Shown here piece after piece: positions 34,605-44,756 of a DNA stretch of 64,000 nt. Position 1 is the stretch's first letter. Each line of letters opens with the position of its first letter. The translations under genes were made by a program, and so were the position numbers. The notes under the pieces are model-generated. The model made no database searches and was not told the origin of the DNA. It was given only the letters and a program-made list of their open reading frames with translations. This stretch comes from Branchipolynoe longqiensis (Eukaryota; Annelida; Polychaeta; Phyllodocida; Polynoidae): the NCBI GenBank assembly GCA_030323885.1, contig CM059187.1, forward strand, positions 84,838,027 through 84,902,026. The letters run 5' to 3'.

Positions 34605-35074
34605 GAGTCAGTCTCACGAAAATAGGCCAATCGGATAAGTTGTCGGTGTCGAGCATTGGATGTATGTGTCGAATGGCATAGTTATAGTTTAGCATTGACA
34701 GAGGTGTTCGAAAGTTCTAAAATGTATCCTGAATGTAAAGGTAGAGAAAGTACAACAACACTGTTTGTTTCTGGGATAATTTAATATGAAACAAAGAAAT
34801 GCACTACACTGTAACAATTGCGACGCCAAGATCTGTTAAAGATGTCGACGTTGACTATTGGATGTTGGCGTCAAACGGCATAATTATAGCTTAGCATTGA
34901 CAGAGGTGTTGGAAAGTTCTTAAATTTATCCTGAATGTACAGGTAGAAAAAATACAACAACCCTATTTGTTTCTAGGATAATCTAATATGAAATAAAGAA
35001 ATACACTACACTTTAACAATTGTGATGCCGACATCTTAAATTGACCACCAATTGGCACATTTTCGTGAGACCGA

Positions 35075-35076
<2 letters not shown>
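34605..35076. mobile_element. Inverted-repeat element with tandem 200-bp duplication, mariner-like ends
   Basis: Terminal repeats: AGTCAGTCTCACGAAAATAG... (34606-34634) against the complement of 35048-35076, 25 of 29 matching. They sit beside TATATA, consistent with a TA target. The interior is two head-to-tail copies (from 34641 and 34843) of about 200 bp containing TTAGCATTGACAGAGGTGTT. Non-coding. The Tc1/mariner link rests on the TA context only. Confidence 0.7.

Positions 35077-35078
<2 letters not shown>

Positions 35079-35108
<30 letters not shown>
35079..35108. repeat. (AT)n microsatellite
   Basis: Perfect TA alternation directly at the right end of the inverted-repeat element. Confidence 0.9.
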
Positions 35109-35109
<1 letters not shown>

Positions 35110-35546
35110 ATATGTATATACATATATATGCCCCAAGGCAGGGGCCCCTGTCAGTACATATCTTTCCAGAAAATATCCAACCATATAATATGGTAGGTTC
35201 CCCAGAGAAGCTATCCAATATATCGCTTAAGTCAGCGTCTATCTAGCCTGGTCCCCAAGCATGCTTTATTACTGAATGGTGGGTAAGCTGTGTTGGGACG
35301 TGCATAAGTATGGGAGCGTTGCATATAATGTTGGTATATCTAAAAAAGTGTATGTCTATATGTCTCTTCAAACAAGAACTGATCAAAAGAAATGGTGCAT
35401 ACACTCTACTCTATAGGTGGGTATGCCCTTTGTCTATTAATATAGGATGATAAAGAAACAACAGATTTGACTAAGCGCATTCATGGCTACAAACAAATGA
35501 CTTCTGGAAGACGACAGGCGCTCATAGAAATGTGGTAAGTAGTATT

Positions 35547-35895
35547 ATAGAGTTGCATAGTCCGATGGTTTTGAGTTTCTCTCATTTTCTGAGATAGATT
35601 TATTAGGTTGATCGTATATAATCCACCTTACTTTTCTTTGAAGTTACTTAGTTTTAAATAGCTAATTGTGTGATAATTGAACTACAAACATGCAAAAGAA
35701 AGTTGGCAAGCATGCCAATCTCTGAAACAATAGGCTTCTGTAGTACCAGCTTCTATTAAATTGTCTCAGTATCCCTTTCTGTGTGGCCACAAATCATTAA
35801 TAGGAGCAGTAGTATCCAACCTTGATATATTTCTTCAAATCTAGTTATTGTTTTGGTTTTGAACATTTGATATTTACATGGGAATATGCAATGTA
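35547..35895 (+). mobile_element. MITE family B copy
   Basis: The left end GAGTTGCATAGTCCGATGGT, then TTTGAGTTTCTCTCATTTTC, matches the other copies. The right end (GGGAATATGCAATGTA) is decayed. Non-coding. Confidence 0.7.
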
Positions 35896-36057
35896 ATATA
35901 TGCATAAAAGTCATCCAGGCACATATGTGGAGAACAAAGGAATATGTAAATGAGATGACGTCAGATTTGAAAAGTTGCCGGCAGTCTAGGGCCCTGGACG
36001 TGAATGAAGCATTCAGTATCCAGAAGTCAAAGTGTTCAGACGTCGTACTTTCACATA
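35896..36057 (+). repeat. Dispersed repeat F, copy 1
   Basis: GAGATGACGTCA, CCCTGGACGTGAATGAAGCA and CATTCAGTATCCAGAAGTCA with the following TTCAGACG match 47180-47340. Class unknown. Confidence 0.6.
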
Positions 36058-37231
36058 CAACAATAGATATTAATAATCACATTCATGGCTTGAAAATATA
36101 TGTTCCTGAAGACGACATGTCCCGATTGAAGTGATTGAGGCATAACCTCCCATAAACTTCATAGGACATATACAGACTGGTGCAGAGTTTTACCGGTGTG
36201 CACTAACGGTGGGGAGCATAATAGTGCAACCCCACTATGACACAATATGAACAACATCATGATTAAATATTCACCGAGTCACACAGTCTAAACCTGACAC
36301 TGAACCAACAATTCTTTTTATCTATCCCATTAGTACCAAGCATCAGCTGAGGTAGGAACAAGACTAGTGTAAATGTAGTAACGCTCTCCTCAATCCCCCA
36401 ACTGCTAGATTGTTCCCATGAGGTGCTACTTGGGAAGTAGGCTCTCTCATCACTCAGACACTCCAAGCAGCGATTTGTCAATCTTTTGTTGTTGTAACTG
36501 ACACTAGTCTTCTGGCCATATGACAATATATTTATTTATGCTATTTGCATTTTGGTAGTCTGATTTTCCCATCAGAACCTAGTGCATGCCAGCTGAAATG
36601 ACAATATTATCATGTCATGAGGTTACATATGGTATATTTTGAAAACATGCATTTCAGATAGTAATTATATATTGTTGTATCTATTAACATTAAGCTGAAG
36701 ATGGGCAAGGATGATGGTTGCTTTTTGGAATGTTATATTCTATGGTTTTGATGTGTACAAATAACATAATCGGTTATAGGCATGCATAGCAAGTGTAGTG
36801 AGAGGTTGAACATGCTTGGTTGGGTGAGTTAAAACCGTATATCTGTACAACAACTCCCCATTACTTTTGTTGTTAGGACCATGAAGACCACAATGCTAAT
36901 TGAAACAAAAAGAGGCTTTGCAAGTCCCTCCCCCCCCCTCCACACCTTCACTGATGTTTTAAAGAAACAACATTGAATGAAATGATGTCAATAGGGCACT
37001 TGTTTTATATTAATTCATTGATTCAGTTATGGAGTAGTTAGGTGTATATACCTATCCTTCCCATATGTGCATACCTGCAGTGTCAATTGCGTAATTGCCA
37101 TGATGAGAAGGCGATTTAAAATGTACTGTTAGTGGAATGTTCGCTTTATTCTGTTAGATGGTGGGTGGGTTTGCGGTTGTGCTTATAAGGTGTGTGTGTC
37201 TGGGATGTATCCGTGAGTACTTGAAGTATTT
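36058..37231. other. No gene or recognised repeat
   Basis: Mixed DNA with a C-run near 36933. Nothing supported. Confidence 0.5.
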
Positions 37232-37590
37232 CATTGATTGATTGATTGGTGGTTGCTTTATGCCGGGTTGGCAGCATAGGCCATATTCACGGCAAGAAAT
37301 GTTTGTGTTTGTTCAAACCATCGCTTTTACAAGTAAAAGCATACAATCAATGTTGTGTCAATGGACACTCATGAATTTTGTGAACTCACAATCATATAGT
37401 TTCTGGTCAAGTTAAATAGAATTCTACATGATAGAATCAGTGAATGATTCACTGATGAAATTTGTTTAAAAATCTATATGAGGTGGTAAAAACCAGTTGC
37501 CCACAAAAAGGTTAAAATGTTTTCTTGTTTTACTTTAGTAAAAAGGTCATGCATGTCATTTGCAGTGTAAAGTTATTGGTGCAGGGCCAT
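37232..37590 (-). pseudogene. 3' end of the same I/Nimb-like non-LTR family
   Basis: The minus strand matches the last 350 bp of the element at 1771-3504: the GTTCTACACTGCAGAC region, the TATGAGGTGGTA region, TTTTACTTGTAAAAGC, CATTTCTTGCCGTGAATATG, and an (ATTG)n tail at 37232-37248 on the plus strand. It retains almost only 3' UTR, a heavily 5'-truncated insertion. Confidence 0.8.
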
Positions 37591-37690
37591 GAACTCCATG
37601 TAAGTGGATTGTTAGTAATGACGGGATAAGCTATGTTGGGGGAATTGTATATTCCCTGGTATCTATATTAATATAAGTACTACTAGATTT

Positions 37691-37827
37691 CATGAAAACA
37701 GACATTATTGAAGAGGTCATCTATGCATAAAGATTATTACAAGGGGACATTTGCCATCCTTGTATTGGAAACCTCAGCACAGCCAAAGCATTCTACCATA
37801 AAAGTGTGCAGTGAATAACGGAAATTT
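37691..37827 (+). repeat. 137-bp duplication, copy 1
   Basis: CATGAAAACAGACATTATTG through ACCATAAAAGTGTG matches 38224-38360, 533 bp downstream, with moderate divergence. Confidence 0.65.
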
Positions 37828-38223
37828 ATCTCAACATACAAAGCATAAACAAGTAAGTCGAACCTAATCTTATACTTATTAGTGTCTCGAAGCTTTCCTT
37901 CAACAGGGTGTCCATTATTATCTATATTGCCTCTATTAACGTTCGCTTTAATTATAGATGAGGTGTTTTTCTCTTTCCTTGCAAGACTTAGTAATTTGTT
38001 TCATATCGCAGTCATAATAAATTCAACCTTTATGGTCTTTTGAAAAAACATAGCTGTATGATAAGGATGGTGTTGTAGTCAGCTGACACGGTAATATAAT
38101 CGATTACTTAAATAATAAATAAGGGGCTTCTCAGATATCAATACTTCGGTTTCTATCACGATCAAACACTAGTTATTTTAGAAAGCTTCTTGTCTATTCT
38201 GATAACAGTACCTATATATATGT

Positions 38224-38360
38224 CATGAAAAGAAACATTATTGAAGATTTCACCTATGCTTGAAAATTATTACAGGTGGACATTTCTCACCCATTTATTG
38301 GAAATCTCAGCACAGCGGAAACATACTACCATAAAAGTGTGAGGTGGATAACAAAAATAT
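38224..38360 (+). repeat. 137-bp duplication, copy 2
   Basis: CATGAAAAGAAACATTATTG and GGAAATCTCAGCACAGCGGA mirror copy 1 at 37691-37827. Confidence 0.65.
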
Positions 38361-38384
38361 ATTGTTTGCGAGATTTAATTATCA

Positions 38385-38603
38385 ATGACCTACATTACAA
38401 ATAAGCTGTTTCACAACTTTCGTGTGCGCAGTGCAATAACTAAGATCGTGTTTGTCACATTGCTGATATTTGGACTCGGCACATGCATGTTTTCACCGAC
38501 ATGCCAATTAGCCACATCCGGATTTCCACACATGGGACCACCTGTCAGTTACTCTCGGCCCATCCCCATGCCCCCTGCCCACTCCTCCAACACCTCTCCG
38601 TAA
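38385..38603 (+). CDS. Hypothetical 72-aa frame with a hydrophobic segment
   Basis: ATG-initiated; residues about 19-36 (TKIVFVTLLIFGLGTCMF) are hydrophobic, followed by a Pro/Ser-rich tail. No family recognised, no promoter or donor evident, and it sits in repeat-rich DNA. Probably chance. Confidence 0.15.
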   Translation: MTYITNKLFHNFRVRSAITKIVFVTLLIFGLGTCMFSPTCQLATSGFPHMGPPVSYSRPIPMPPAHSSNTSP

Positions 38604-38992
38604 CCTCCACCATGAATACATATAAGACTAGAACAACCTCCATAGTCCATTGTGTACTTCAATATACAAATAGATAACACCACAGGTGCCTGATTGTTTA
38701 TGTAAATGTCAGTCTTCCCAAAGTTTGTTCATGGTTCCTTTCATAATATATTGTAGATGAAATGCAGATTGAGAGAACATTTATATTTACTATTAAACCT
38801 GCAGAGCCTGACAAAAAAAGGGAAACCTGTATATAATGAACCAGAGCAGAATGTCAACATATGATACTTAATCCATTTATATGTTGATTAACATTATCTG
38901 ACCTCTGGATGTAATATTGTAAATATATGAGTTCACAAATGAAGAGTCCTATTAGAAGGATGCGATTATCTCGCAGTGTAGCCCTACTTCAT

Positions 38993-39040
38993 AATTACGC
39001 ATGTTGGCGTGTCAACATGGATAATTTACTGGCGGGAACA
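38993..39040 (+). repeat. DIRS terminal direct repeat, left copy, with inverted-arm core
   Basis: The repeat contains CATGTTG (39000-39006), a 6-bp spacer GCGTGT (39007-39012) and CAACATG (39013-39019), then GATAATTTACTGGCGGGAAC. A 7-6-7 inverted-arm layout is what tyrosine recombinases usually cut. The copy is identical to 43609-43656. Confidence 0.85.
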
Positions 39041-39199
39041 CGGGCACTACTTTCTTGGTACTATTTTCTTCTACTCGTTACTTCATACTCACTGGTGTCC
39101 TGCACTTCACTTTCACGCCAGTCTTCCTCCCTGCAAGTCGCTTCATTGGGTACATACAACGGTTTTGGATTTATTGTGTGGTGAGGGTGAAGAGCTGGT

Positions 39200-42100
39200 A
39201 TGGCGCCGAAAAAAGACAAGAGTTGCAAGCAGACTGGCAAGGGCAAGTCTACATTAGGGAAAGTCTCGAAAGTAAGGAGAAAAAGTGTCCGAGTGTTGCA
39301 TGTAGAAAGGGGGGATACGCCCTGTGGTCGGAGGGGCGGTGCCGTGGCTTCTAACAATGAACCGGTTCCGTCAACTTCGGCTGCCCCGGATTTTCCAGAC
39401 CCTGATAGTATGACGGTATTTGAAATGCAAAAGGAGGTGTTACTAAGGAATAGAGACTTAGCAGTACGAGTGGCGGACTTGGAGTCTAGGAGCGTCGTAC
39501 GGCGGACCAGGCGTGAATTCATCGAAAGTTTGCCGTCACCACCGAGGTCCCCGGTGGTGTTTCCCCCATTGGTGGCCCCTCTACATAGGCCTGGGGAGGC
39601 GGCAGTTCAAAGCCCCCCGAGGGGGCCTCTTCAGCTACAGAGAGTCGAGGTTGTGGGCGGGGCAATGGCGGCGGCGACAGTGTTGGCCCCGCCCCCTGTG
39701 CTTCCACAGGTAGTGCCGGTGCCTGGTTCTGACGTGCCTGCGGTGCCGCCGGTGGCGTCAGCGGTGCAGGCTCAGGAGACCGCGTCGGCGTTGGTGAAGT
39801 TGCTGTTGGACGGTTCAGCAGCAGTAAAGAAGCCAAAAGGTATAGTTTTTCAACCACATACCTTCATTACGCGTGGTGATGCATGTAGACCGATACCAAT
39901 GGGTGAAGCAACATGGCCGGAGTATTTCGGTGCGCTGAAGAGGTTGGCTGCTCATCCTTCGCTTCCGCCGGGGTGGCTGCCGGCGTTGTCACAACATGAA
40001 GAGGAGCTGGCGGAGCTCGCTGAGACCTGGGACTGGCCGACGTGTCGTCGGTGGTCCGAGAAGGTGTTTAAGCGTATGGCTGCTGGTAGGATAAAGAACG
40101 ACTGGGAAAATGAGACAGCAATTAAAGATCTGCAACGGGACGTCTGTTCGGCGGCCATGAAGCAGGCGCAGGTGGCATTCCAACAGTATTCCTATCAGTC
40201 AGCTGTTGGGAAACAGCTGTCAAGTGTGACACCAGTGGTGCAGTCGGCGTCACTTGTGACTGTGCAACAACAACAACAGCAAACATCTCAGCCGATCAAT
40301 CCTAGGGATGATTATGTGAAAGAAGTAAACGGTGTTCCGTGTCATAAGTGGAATTGGGGGGATGCGTGTGGCTTTACTGATTCACATGGAGTGTTGCCTG
40401 GTCGATTTATCCATAATTGTGCTTGGTGCGCGTTACGGTATAAAAGGATTTTGAACCACCGTGAGCAGGACTGCCTAAAGAAGAGGCGGTTCCTTGACAA
40501 GAAGGCGCCTCAGGTGCCTGCAGCAGCTACCCCGGAAGTGAGTGTAGATTTGCCTGTGCCTACGGTTTCCAGTGTTCAGGTACACGGGAAGTCTCTTTGC
40601 CAGTGTGCGGAGGTGCGGTACAATGACGAGCAATCGCGTGTGACTGAAGACTGTAATAACAACAATAAAGTAGTGACGCCAGCTGTGGCCGGTGCTGGCG
40701 GTGCTGATCAGCTGGTCAGTGGCTCTGGGGCACTGGGTCATAGAAACTCTGTGTTGCCGGACTCATGTGAGATTCCAGTTGGCTCCGATCGTGATGATGA
40801 CCCTGTGCTGTCTCCTTCCTTGCCTACATGTTTTACTGTGCCTGCTCGTGAAAATGTCAATCGTGATATTGATTTCGTTACTTCTGATGACTTATCTGTT
40901 GACTTTATGTGTGATTGTTTTGATCCAGGTTTCTTGTTTGTCGACGACCCATTGCCGGGTTCAGCTGCGGAAGCATACGCCCCCCCCACACCGATAGATT
41001 ATAGGCCGACTTTGCTGTCGTTTTGGCCTGACGCTGTTCCTAATGCATGGTTAGATTTTAAGTCCTATTTTGATATTTTTGCTGTGGTCAGACTAACGGG
41101 ACTTCCTAATTATCTTGCAGCGAAAGTTCCAGTGCCATCGGGGTTGAACATTGCTAGCTGGAGAGAGTTGCTTACTGATTATCCAGATGTACAAGTGATT
41201 GATCATCTAGAATTTGGGTGGCCAATAGACTATTCAGCTAGTTTTCCTCCAACTCCTACGTTGAAGAATCATGCGCCTCATCACGAGCTTATAACACATG
41301 TAGCTTCCTTTATAAAGAAAGAGTGTGGCTTTGATGCTATGCTGGGCCCGTTTAAGGAGGCTCCTTTTTCTCCCTGGCTGCAGATAAGTCCTGTAATGAC
41401 AAGGCCTAAGAAAGATTCAAATGAAAAACGAATAATAATAGACCTTAGCTTCCCTTTGGGGGCTAGTGTAAATTCAGGAATTAAGAAGGGTTTCTACCAA
41501 GGTAGACCTTTTTCTTTTTCCCTTCCATCTGTAACGACCTTGTCGGATAGACTGGTGGTTACCGGCACGTCTTCATATCTCTGGGCGGCGGATCTGGCCC
41601 GGGCTTATAGGCAATTAAGGGTGTGCCCGCTGTCGGTTCCACTATTAGGGATAATGCTGAACGATGAAATCTTTATTGATATTGCTCCTCCATTTGGGTG
41701 CCGCACATCTGCCCTTGCATGTGCGAGGACCACGAGGGCGGTAGTCTGGTTAATGCGGCAGAAAGGTTTTTTCTGCTTATGTTACCTGGATGATTTTGTC
41801 GGAGTCGAAAATACTAGAGAAAGAGCGCTACAGGCTTATGATTTTTTCTTTGAAGTGACGGACAGGCTAGGTTTGGCTCTAGCTCCGGCTAAATGTACTC
41901 CTCCCTCTACCAAGCTATGTTGGCTAGGTTTCGTTATTGATGTTGTTAATATGACTGTAACTATTCCAGAGGAGAAGCTGGCAGAAGTCCTCAGTGAGTG
42001 TCGGGCTTGGAAAGACAAACGGGTTGCTTCGAAGAAGCAACTTCAGAGCATAGCGGGAAAAATGCAACATGTTGCGAAGTGTGTGAAGCCTGCGAGGGCG

Positions 42101-42574
42101 TTTATGAACCGTGTGTTAGCAGCAATTAGGGCGTCGCCGAATGCTGGCCTGCATCCGTTTTCGGATGAAATCATGAAGGATATTGACTGGTTCTTGAACT
42201 TTGCAGTGAAGTTCAATACGGTTGTTCTTCTTCCTCTGAAGCCGGTTACTAATTGGGTGATAGAGTGTGATTCTACGCTTAAAGCAGGGGGGGCTTTCTC
42301 CCCAGTTGCATACTATGCGGCAGAATACCCAGTAGAGGTGATAGAGGCATTAAAATTTATTAATCAGTTGGAGGCCTTTAATTTAATAACGGCTCTGCTG
42401 GTTTTGCTTCCGGAGGTTCCGAGGAATTATAATGTGGTAGTGAATACCGATAATTTGGTCTCCCAACAAGTGCTGGCTTCGGTTGGAGGGAGGGATAAAT
42501 TGTTAACCGCTTTTGCAAGGCAAATAGCTGTGATATTACTATCCTACACAAAGACGGAGCCTCTTTGGTTCTAG
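39200..42574 (+). CDS. DIRS-type polyprotein: Gag-like region, reverse transcriptase, RNase H
   Basis: 1124-residue frame from an ATG. The N-terminal 300 residues are basic, then Pro/Ala rich. Residues 381-425 form a Cys/His cluster (C381, C390, H396, C407, C410, H420, C425) like DIRS Gag zinc motifs. Reverse transcriptase lies at about 724-935, with SPVMTRPKKDS, RIIIDLS, WAADLARAYRQL and the catalytic YLDDF at 862-866. RNase H lies at about 1011-1110, with ECDSTLKAGGAFS, the QLEAF glutamate and NTDN. The frame then ends early: the +1 frame continues with ASLVLADNLSRLH, the usual end of DIRS RNase H, and runs to about 42700, so a frameshift near 42535 truncates the protein. All visible catalytic residues are kept, so the copy looks young or recently active. 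It presumably copied element RNA into DNA; its partner would be the recombinase downstream. Confidence 0.93.
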   Translation: MAPKKDKSCKQTGKGKSTLGKVSKVRRKSVRVLHVERGDTPCGRRGGAVASNNEPVPSTSAAPDFPDPDSMTVFEMQKEVLLRNRDLAVRVADLESRSVVRRTRREFIESLPSPPRSPVVFPPLVAPLHRPGEAAVQSPPRGPLQLQRVEVVGGAMAAATVLAPPPVLPQVVPVPGSDVPAVPPVASAVQAQETASALVKLLLDGSAAVKKPKGIVFQPHTFITRGDACRPIPMGEATWPEYFGALKRLAAHPSLPPGWLPALSQHEEELAELAETWDWPTCRRWSEKVFKRMAAGRIKNDWENETAIKDLQRDVCSAAMKQAQVAFQQYSYQSAVGKQLSSVTPVVQSASLVTVQQQQQQTSQPINPRDDYVKEVNGVPCHKWNWGDACGFTDSHGVLPGRFIHNCAWCALRYKRILNHREQDCLKKRRFLDKKAPQVPAAATPEVSVDLPVPTVSSVQVHGKSLCQCAEVRYNDEQSRVTEDCNNNNKVVTPAVAGAGGADQLVSGSGALGHRNSVLPDSCEIPVGSDRDDDPVLSPSLPTCFTVPARENVNRDIDFVTSDDLSVDFMCDCFDPGFLFVDDPLPGSAAEAYAPPTPIDYRPTLLSFWPDAVPNAWLDFKSYFDIFAVVRLTGLPNYLAAKVPVPSGLNIASWRELLTDYPDVQVIDHLEFGWPIDYSASFPPTPTLKNHAPHHELITHVASFIKKECGFDAMLGPFKEAPFSPWLQISPVMTRPKKDSNEKRIIIDLSFPLGASVNSGIKKGFYQGRPFSFSLPSVTTLSDRLVVTGTSSYLWAADLARAYRQLRVCPLSVPLLGIMLNDEIFIDIAPPFGCRTSALACARTTRAVVWLMRQKGFFCLCYLDDFVGVENTRERALQAYDFFFEVTDRLGLALAPAKCTPPSTKLCWLGFVIDVVNMTVTIPEEKLAEVLSECRAWKDKRVASKKQLQSIAGKMQHVAKCVKPARAFMNRVLAAIRASPNAGLHPFSDEIMKDIDWFLNFAVKFNTVVLLPLKPVTNWVIECDSTLKAGGAFSPVAYYAAEYPVEVIEALKFINQLEAFNLITALLVLLPEVPRNYNVVVNTDNLVSQQVLASVGGRDKLLTAFARQIAVILLSYTKTEPLWF

Positions 42575-42718
42575 CAGATAATTTGAGCAGACTTCACTCT
42601 AACAAGCAGGCCGAAGAAGCAGCACTGGCCGAGTGCCGTCGGAGAAATTTAAAGCGTGTCTCAGTGTCATTCTCTCTGAAAAATATTGATTTTTCCTTGT
42701 AAATGATGTTATCATAAT

Positions 42719-42756
42719 CCTGGAAGATAGCCATTTTTCTGCTTCTATCTTCCAGG
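42719..42756. repeat. Perfect 12-bp hairpin between RT and recombinase frames
   Basis: CCTGGAAGATAG (42719-42730) and its exact complement (42745-42756) with a 14-nt loop. It lies where the N-terminal half of the recombinase should be coded, so it may mark the deletion or insertion that broke the gene. Confidence 0.75.
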
Positions 42757-42825
42757 CTACAGCTACTGATAATCTATTTTACATTAGCTTGACAGAGTAA
42801 TGTCACGACACCCTCCTCTGCCGCG

Positions 42826-43293
42826 ATGGGTGCACATACCATCCGAGCAGCTGATATAGTTCTCACTAATCACGGGCTCCTGGTAACAGTTACCTCTTCA
42901 AAAACGAGAAATACATCTCAACCTCCGTTGACCTATCTTCTTCCAAGATTGCCATCATCTCAATATTGTCATGTTGCTGCATGGCTGAGATATAAGAATT
43001 TTGCTAATCCTCCTCCGAATGGTCCTGCATTTATCCTACCTTCAGGTCAACCTTTGACATCACTGTGTCTGACAAAAGTCTTGTCTGCCGCGGCTAATAT
43101 CCTGCTTGGACCTGATCGTTCATTGACTCTCCATAGCCTTCGAAGGGGTGCCGTGCAGGCATGCGTGAGGGCAGGGGTGGCACTTAGTGCTATAAAAGAA
43201 GCAGGGCCGTGGAGTAGCGATGCTGTTTCAGCATACCTACCGCAGACGGTAATTTCTGCCGTACCATCAGCCCTCGCCTCTATTTTGGGTTGA
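42826..43293 (+). pseudogene. Tyrosine recombinase, C-terminal catalytic half (DIRS type)
   Basis: 155 codons from ATG 42826. Shows the beta-strand lysine region (TVTSSKT, K26), the H-x-x-R box HSLRRG (H103, R106), W129 in GPWSSDA (the usual His/Trp position) and the nucleophile Y137 in VSAYL. The first catalytic arginine and the DNA-binding N-terminal domain are missing; the sequence upstream has a stop immediately before the frame and no recombinase homology. Intact DIRS recombinases are about twice this length, so this copy should be catalytically dead. In an active element it would insert the circular DNA intermediate without target duplication. Confidence 0.88.
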
Positions 43294-43608
43294 GGGCTGC
43301 TGGTCGGTGCTAGTCGGTTTTTCCCATCTTGTTCCTGACCTATCTTCATCTCAACATAACAACATTTAACCAGTCTCATCTCTGGGCACTAATCCTTGCT
43401 CGATATGCCTGACAACTATCACGATATCATTTAACCCAACTGGTACTCTATACGATACCTCGATAACAACAAATGTCATTCAATTCATGACACGATACAC
43501 AATACCGATATGTTCTCCAGCCAAGATCGACCTGCCTGCAGGTTATGTTCTCCAGTAAATTTTTGTTATCTCCACTCATGTCTTCTCTTCAGTTTGTTCC
43601 CGTATGTA

Positions 43609-43656
43609 AATTACGCATGTTGGCGTGTCAACATGGATAATTTACTGGCGGGAACA
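43609..43656 (+). repeat. DIRS terminal direct repeat, right copy
   Basis: Identical over 48 bp to the left copy. The inverted arms are at 43616-43622 and 43629-43635. Followed by CATGCTATGGACAGGATAAA and CACCATCAATAACA, the module also seen at 13509. Upstream, ATGTTCTCCAG occurs twice (43509 and about 43546). Confidence 0.88.
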
Positions 43657-43779
43657 TGCTATGGACAGGATAAATACACCATCAATAACAAATCTAAACA
43701 AATTGTTACTTAGCTGCATGTTATCATTACATTAAACTAGGTTAAGTTACGGCAGGTTTTGGTTGATCACCCACATAAT

Positions 43780-44296
43780 AGTACCGATAAATATGTTACG
43801 GTACAGATCGCGGTATGCTATGGTACAGATCCCGGTACATCCAAGTACATTTAACTATGTTCAACTATGTTACCCTCCATTTCGTTCGCCAACGTTCAAC
43901 TTCGTCCACTAACAGCTATGTGACCATGGCAAAATGGCCGAGGTTTTGTGCGGGTCAAAGTATGCTAGAGTATGCTAGAGTACAGTAAGAAGTATGCTAG
44001 AGTATGCTAGAGTACACTAGAATATGCTAGAGTATGCTAGAGTATATTATCATCACAGAAGCTATGTTTGCCTCAAACGTACCTCTCTTTTGAACATGTC
44101 CAAAGCTTAAATCGGAACTCACAGCCCACACACTTTCTTATCATGTTCTCATCATGGAGAAGTACGGATGCCAGTACGGTCAACTACGTTCAACTATGAT
44201 CAACTACGTTCAACTATGTTCAACTATGTTCAACTAGGTGAGCCTCCAGTATTTTCAGCTCCGTTCACTACCGTGTATGTGCCCGGGCCTTAAACC
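43780..44296. mobile_element. TGTCACAC-group MITE, family E5 (GTATGCTAGA / TTCAACTATG words)
   Basis: The right end CGTGTATGTGCCCGGGCCTT then AAA parallels E3. GTATGCTAGA words lie at 43960-44045, the near-palindrome TTTTGAACATGTCCAAAG at 44088-44105, then TTAAATCGGAACTCACAGCC (shared with E3) and TTCAACTATG words. A second terminus-like string (CACTAACAGCTATGTGACC) near 43915 suggests two fused copies. Left border uncertain. Confidence 0.65.
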
Positions 44297-44756
44297 TGCG
44301 CAAGCCAGGATCTCCTAGCTGGGGTTTTCATACTCAAGTGCAAACCAAACTGTTGCTCGGAGTGTTAGATGGTGGAAACATAGTATCTTTACACTACACA
44401 GTGCAAGCTGCCCGCCTACTCCACGCAGAAGATGGACTAGCAGATAACCAGCGTATACACAATATTGCATAATTTAGTATACTCCATGATATTCCAAAAT
44501 GAATAACCCTATGTAGCGGGTAGGTTTACTATAGCAATCAGAATTGAGTACTCCCAGGAGATCTTAGAATAATGATAGATTATATAAGGGATAGATCAAG
44601 ATCAAAGCTGTAATATATGTTGATGCCACATCTGACACTATGTAATATATGGTGATGTTGACACTGTGAGATCTAGTTTGCAACTGTTTTTATTTAGAAC
44701 GTAGTCATGACGTCGTCCGGTATTATATTGGGGGTGTTCGTACAACTACATGCATC

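Larger units (their letters stand above)
38993..43709 (+). mobile_element. DIRS-order (tyrosine recombinase) retrotransposon, near complete but defective
   Basis: Identical 48-bp direct repeats at 38993-39040 and 43609-43656 enclose a Gag/RT/RNase H frame and a tyrosine recombinase fragment. There are no LTRs, integrase or protease. Direct rather than inverted repeats recall the split-repeat PAT/Ngaro-type elements. I find no methylase domain. The right end extends to about 43709, judging by the related relict at 13509-13557. Defects: a frameshift at the end of RNase H, loss of the recombinase N-terminal half, and a foreign-looking hairpin between. Exact outer ends cannot be set without another copy. 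Confidence 0.88.
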
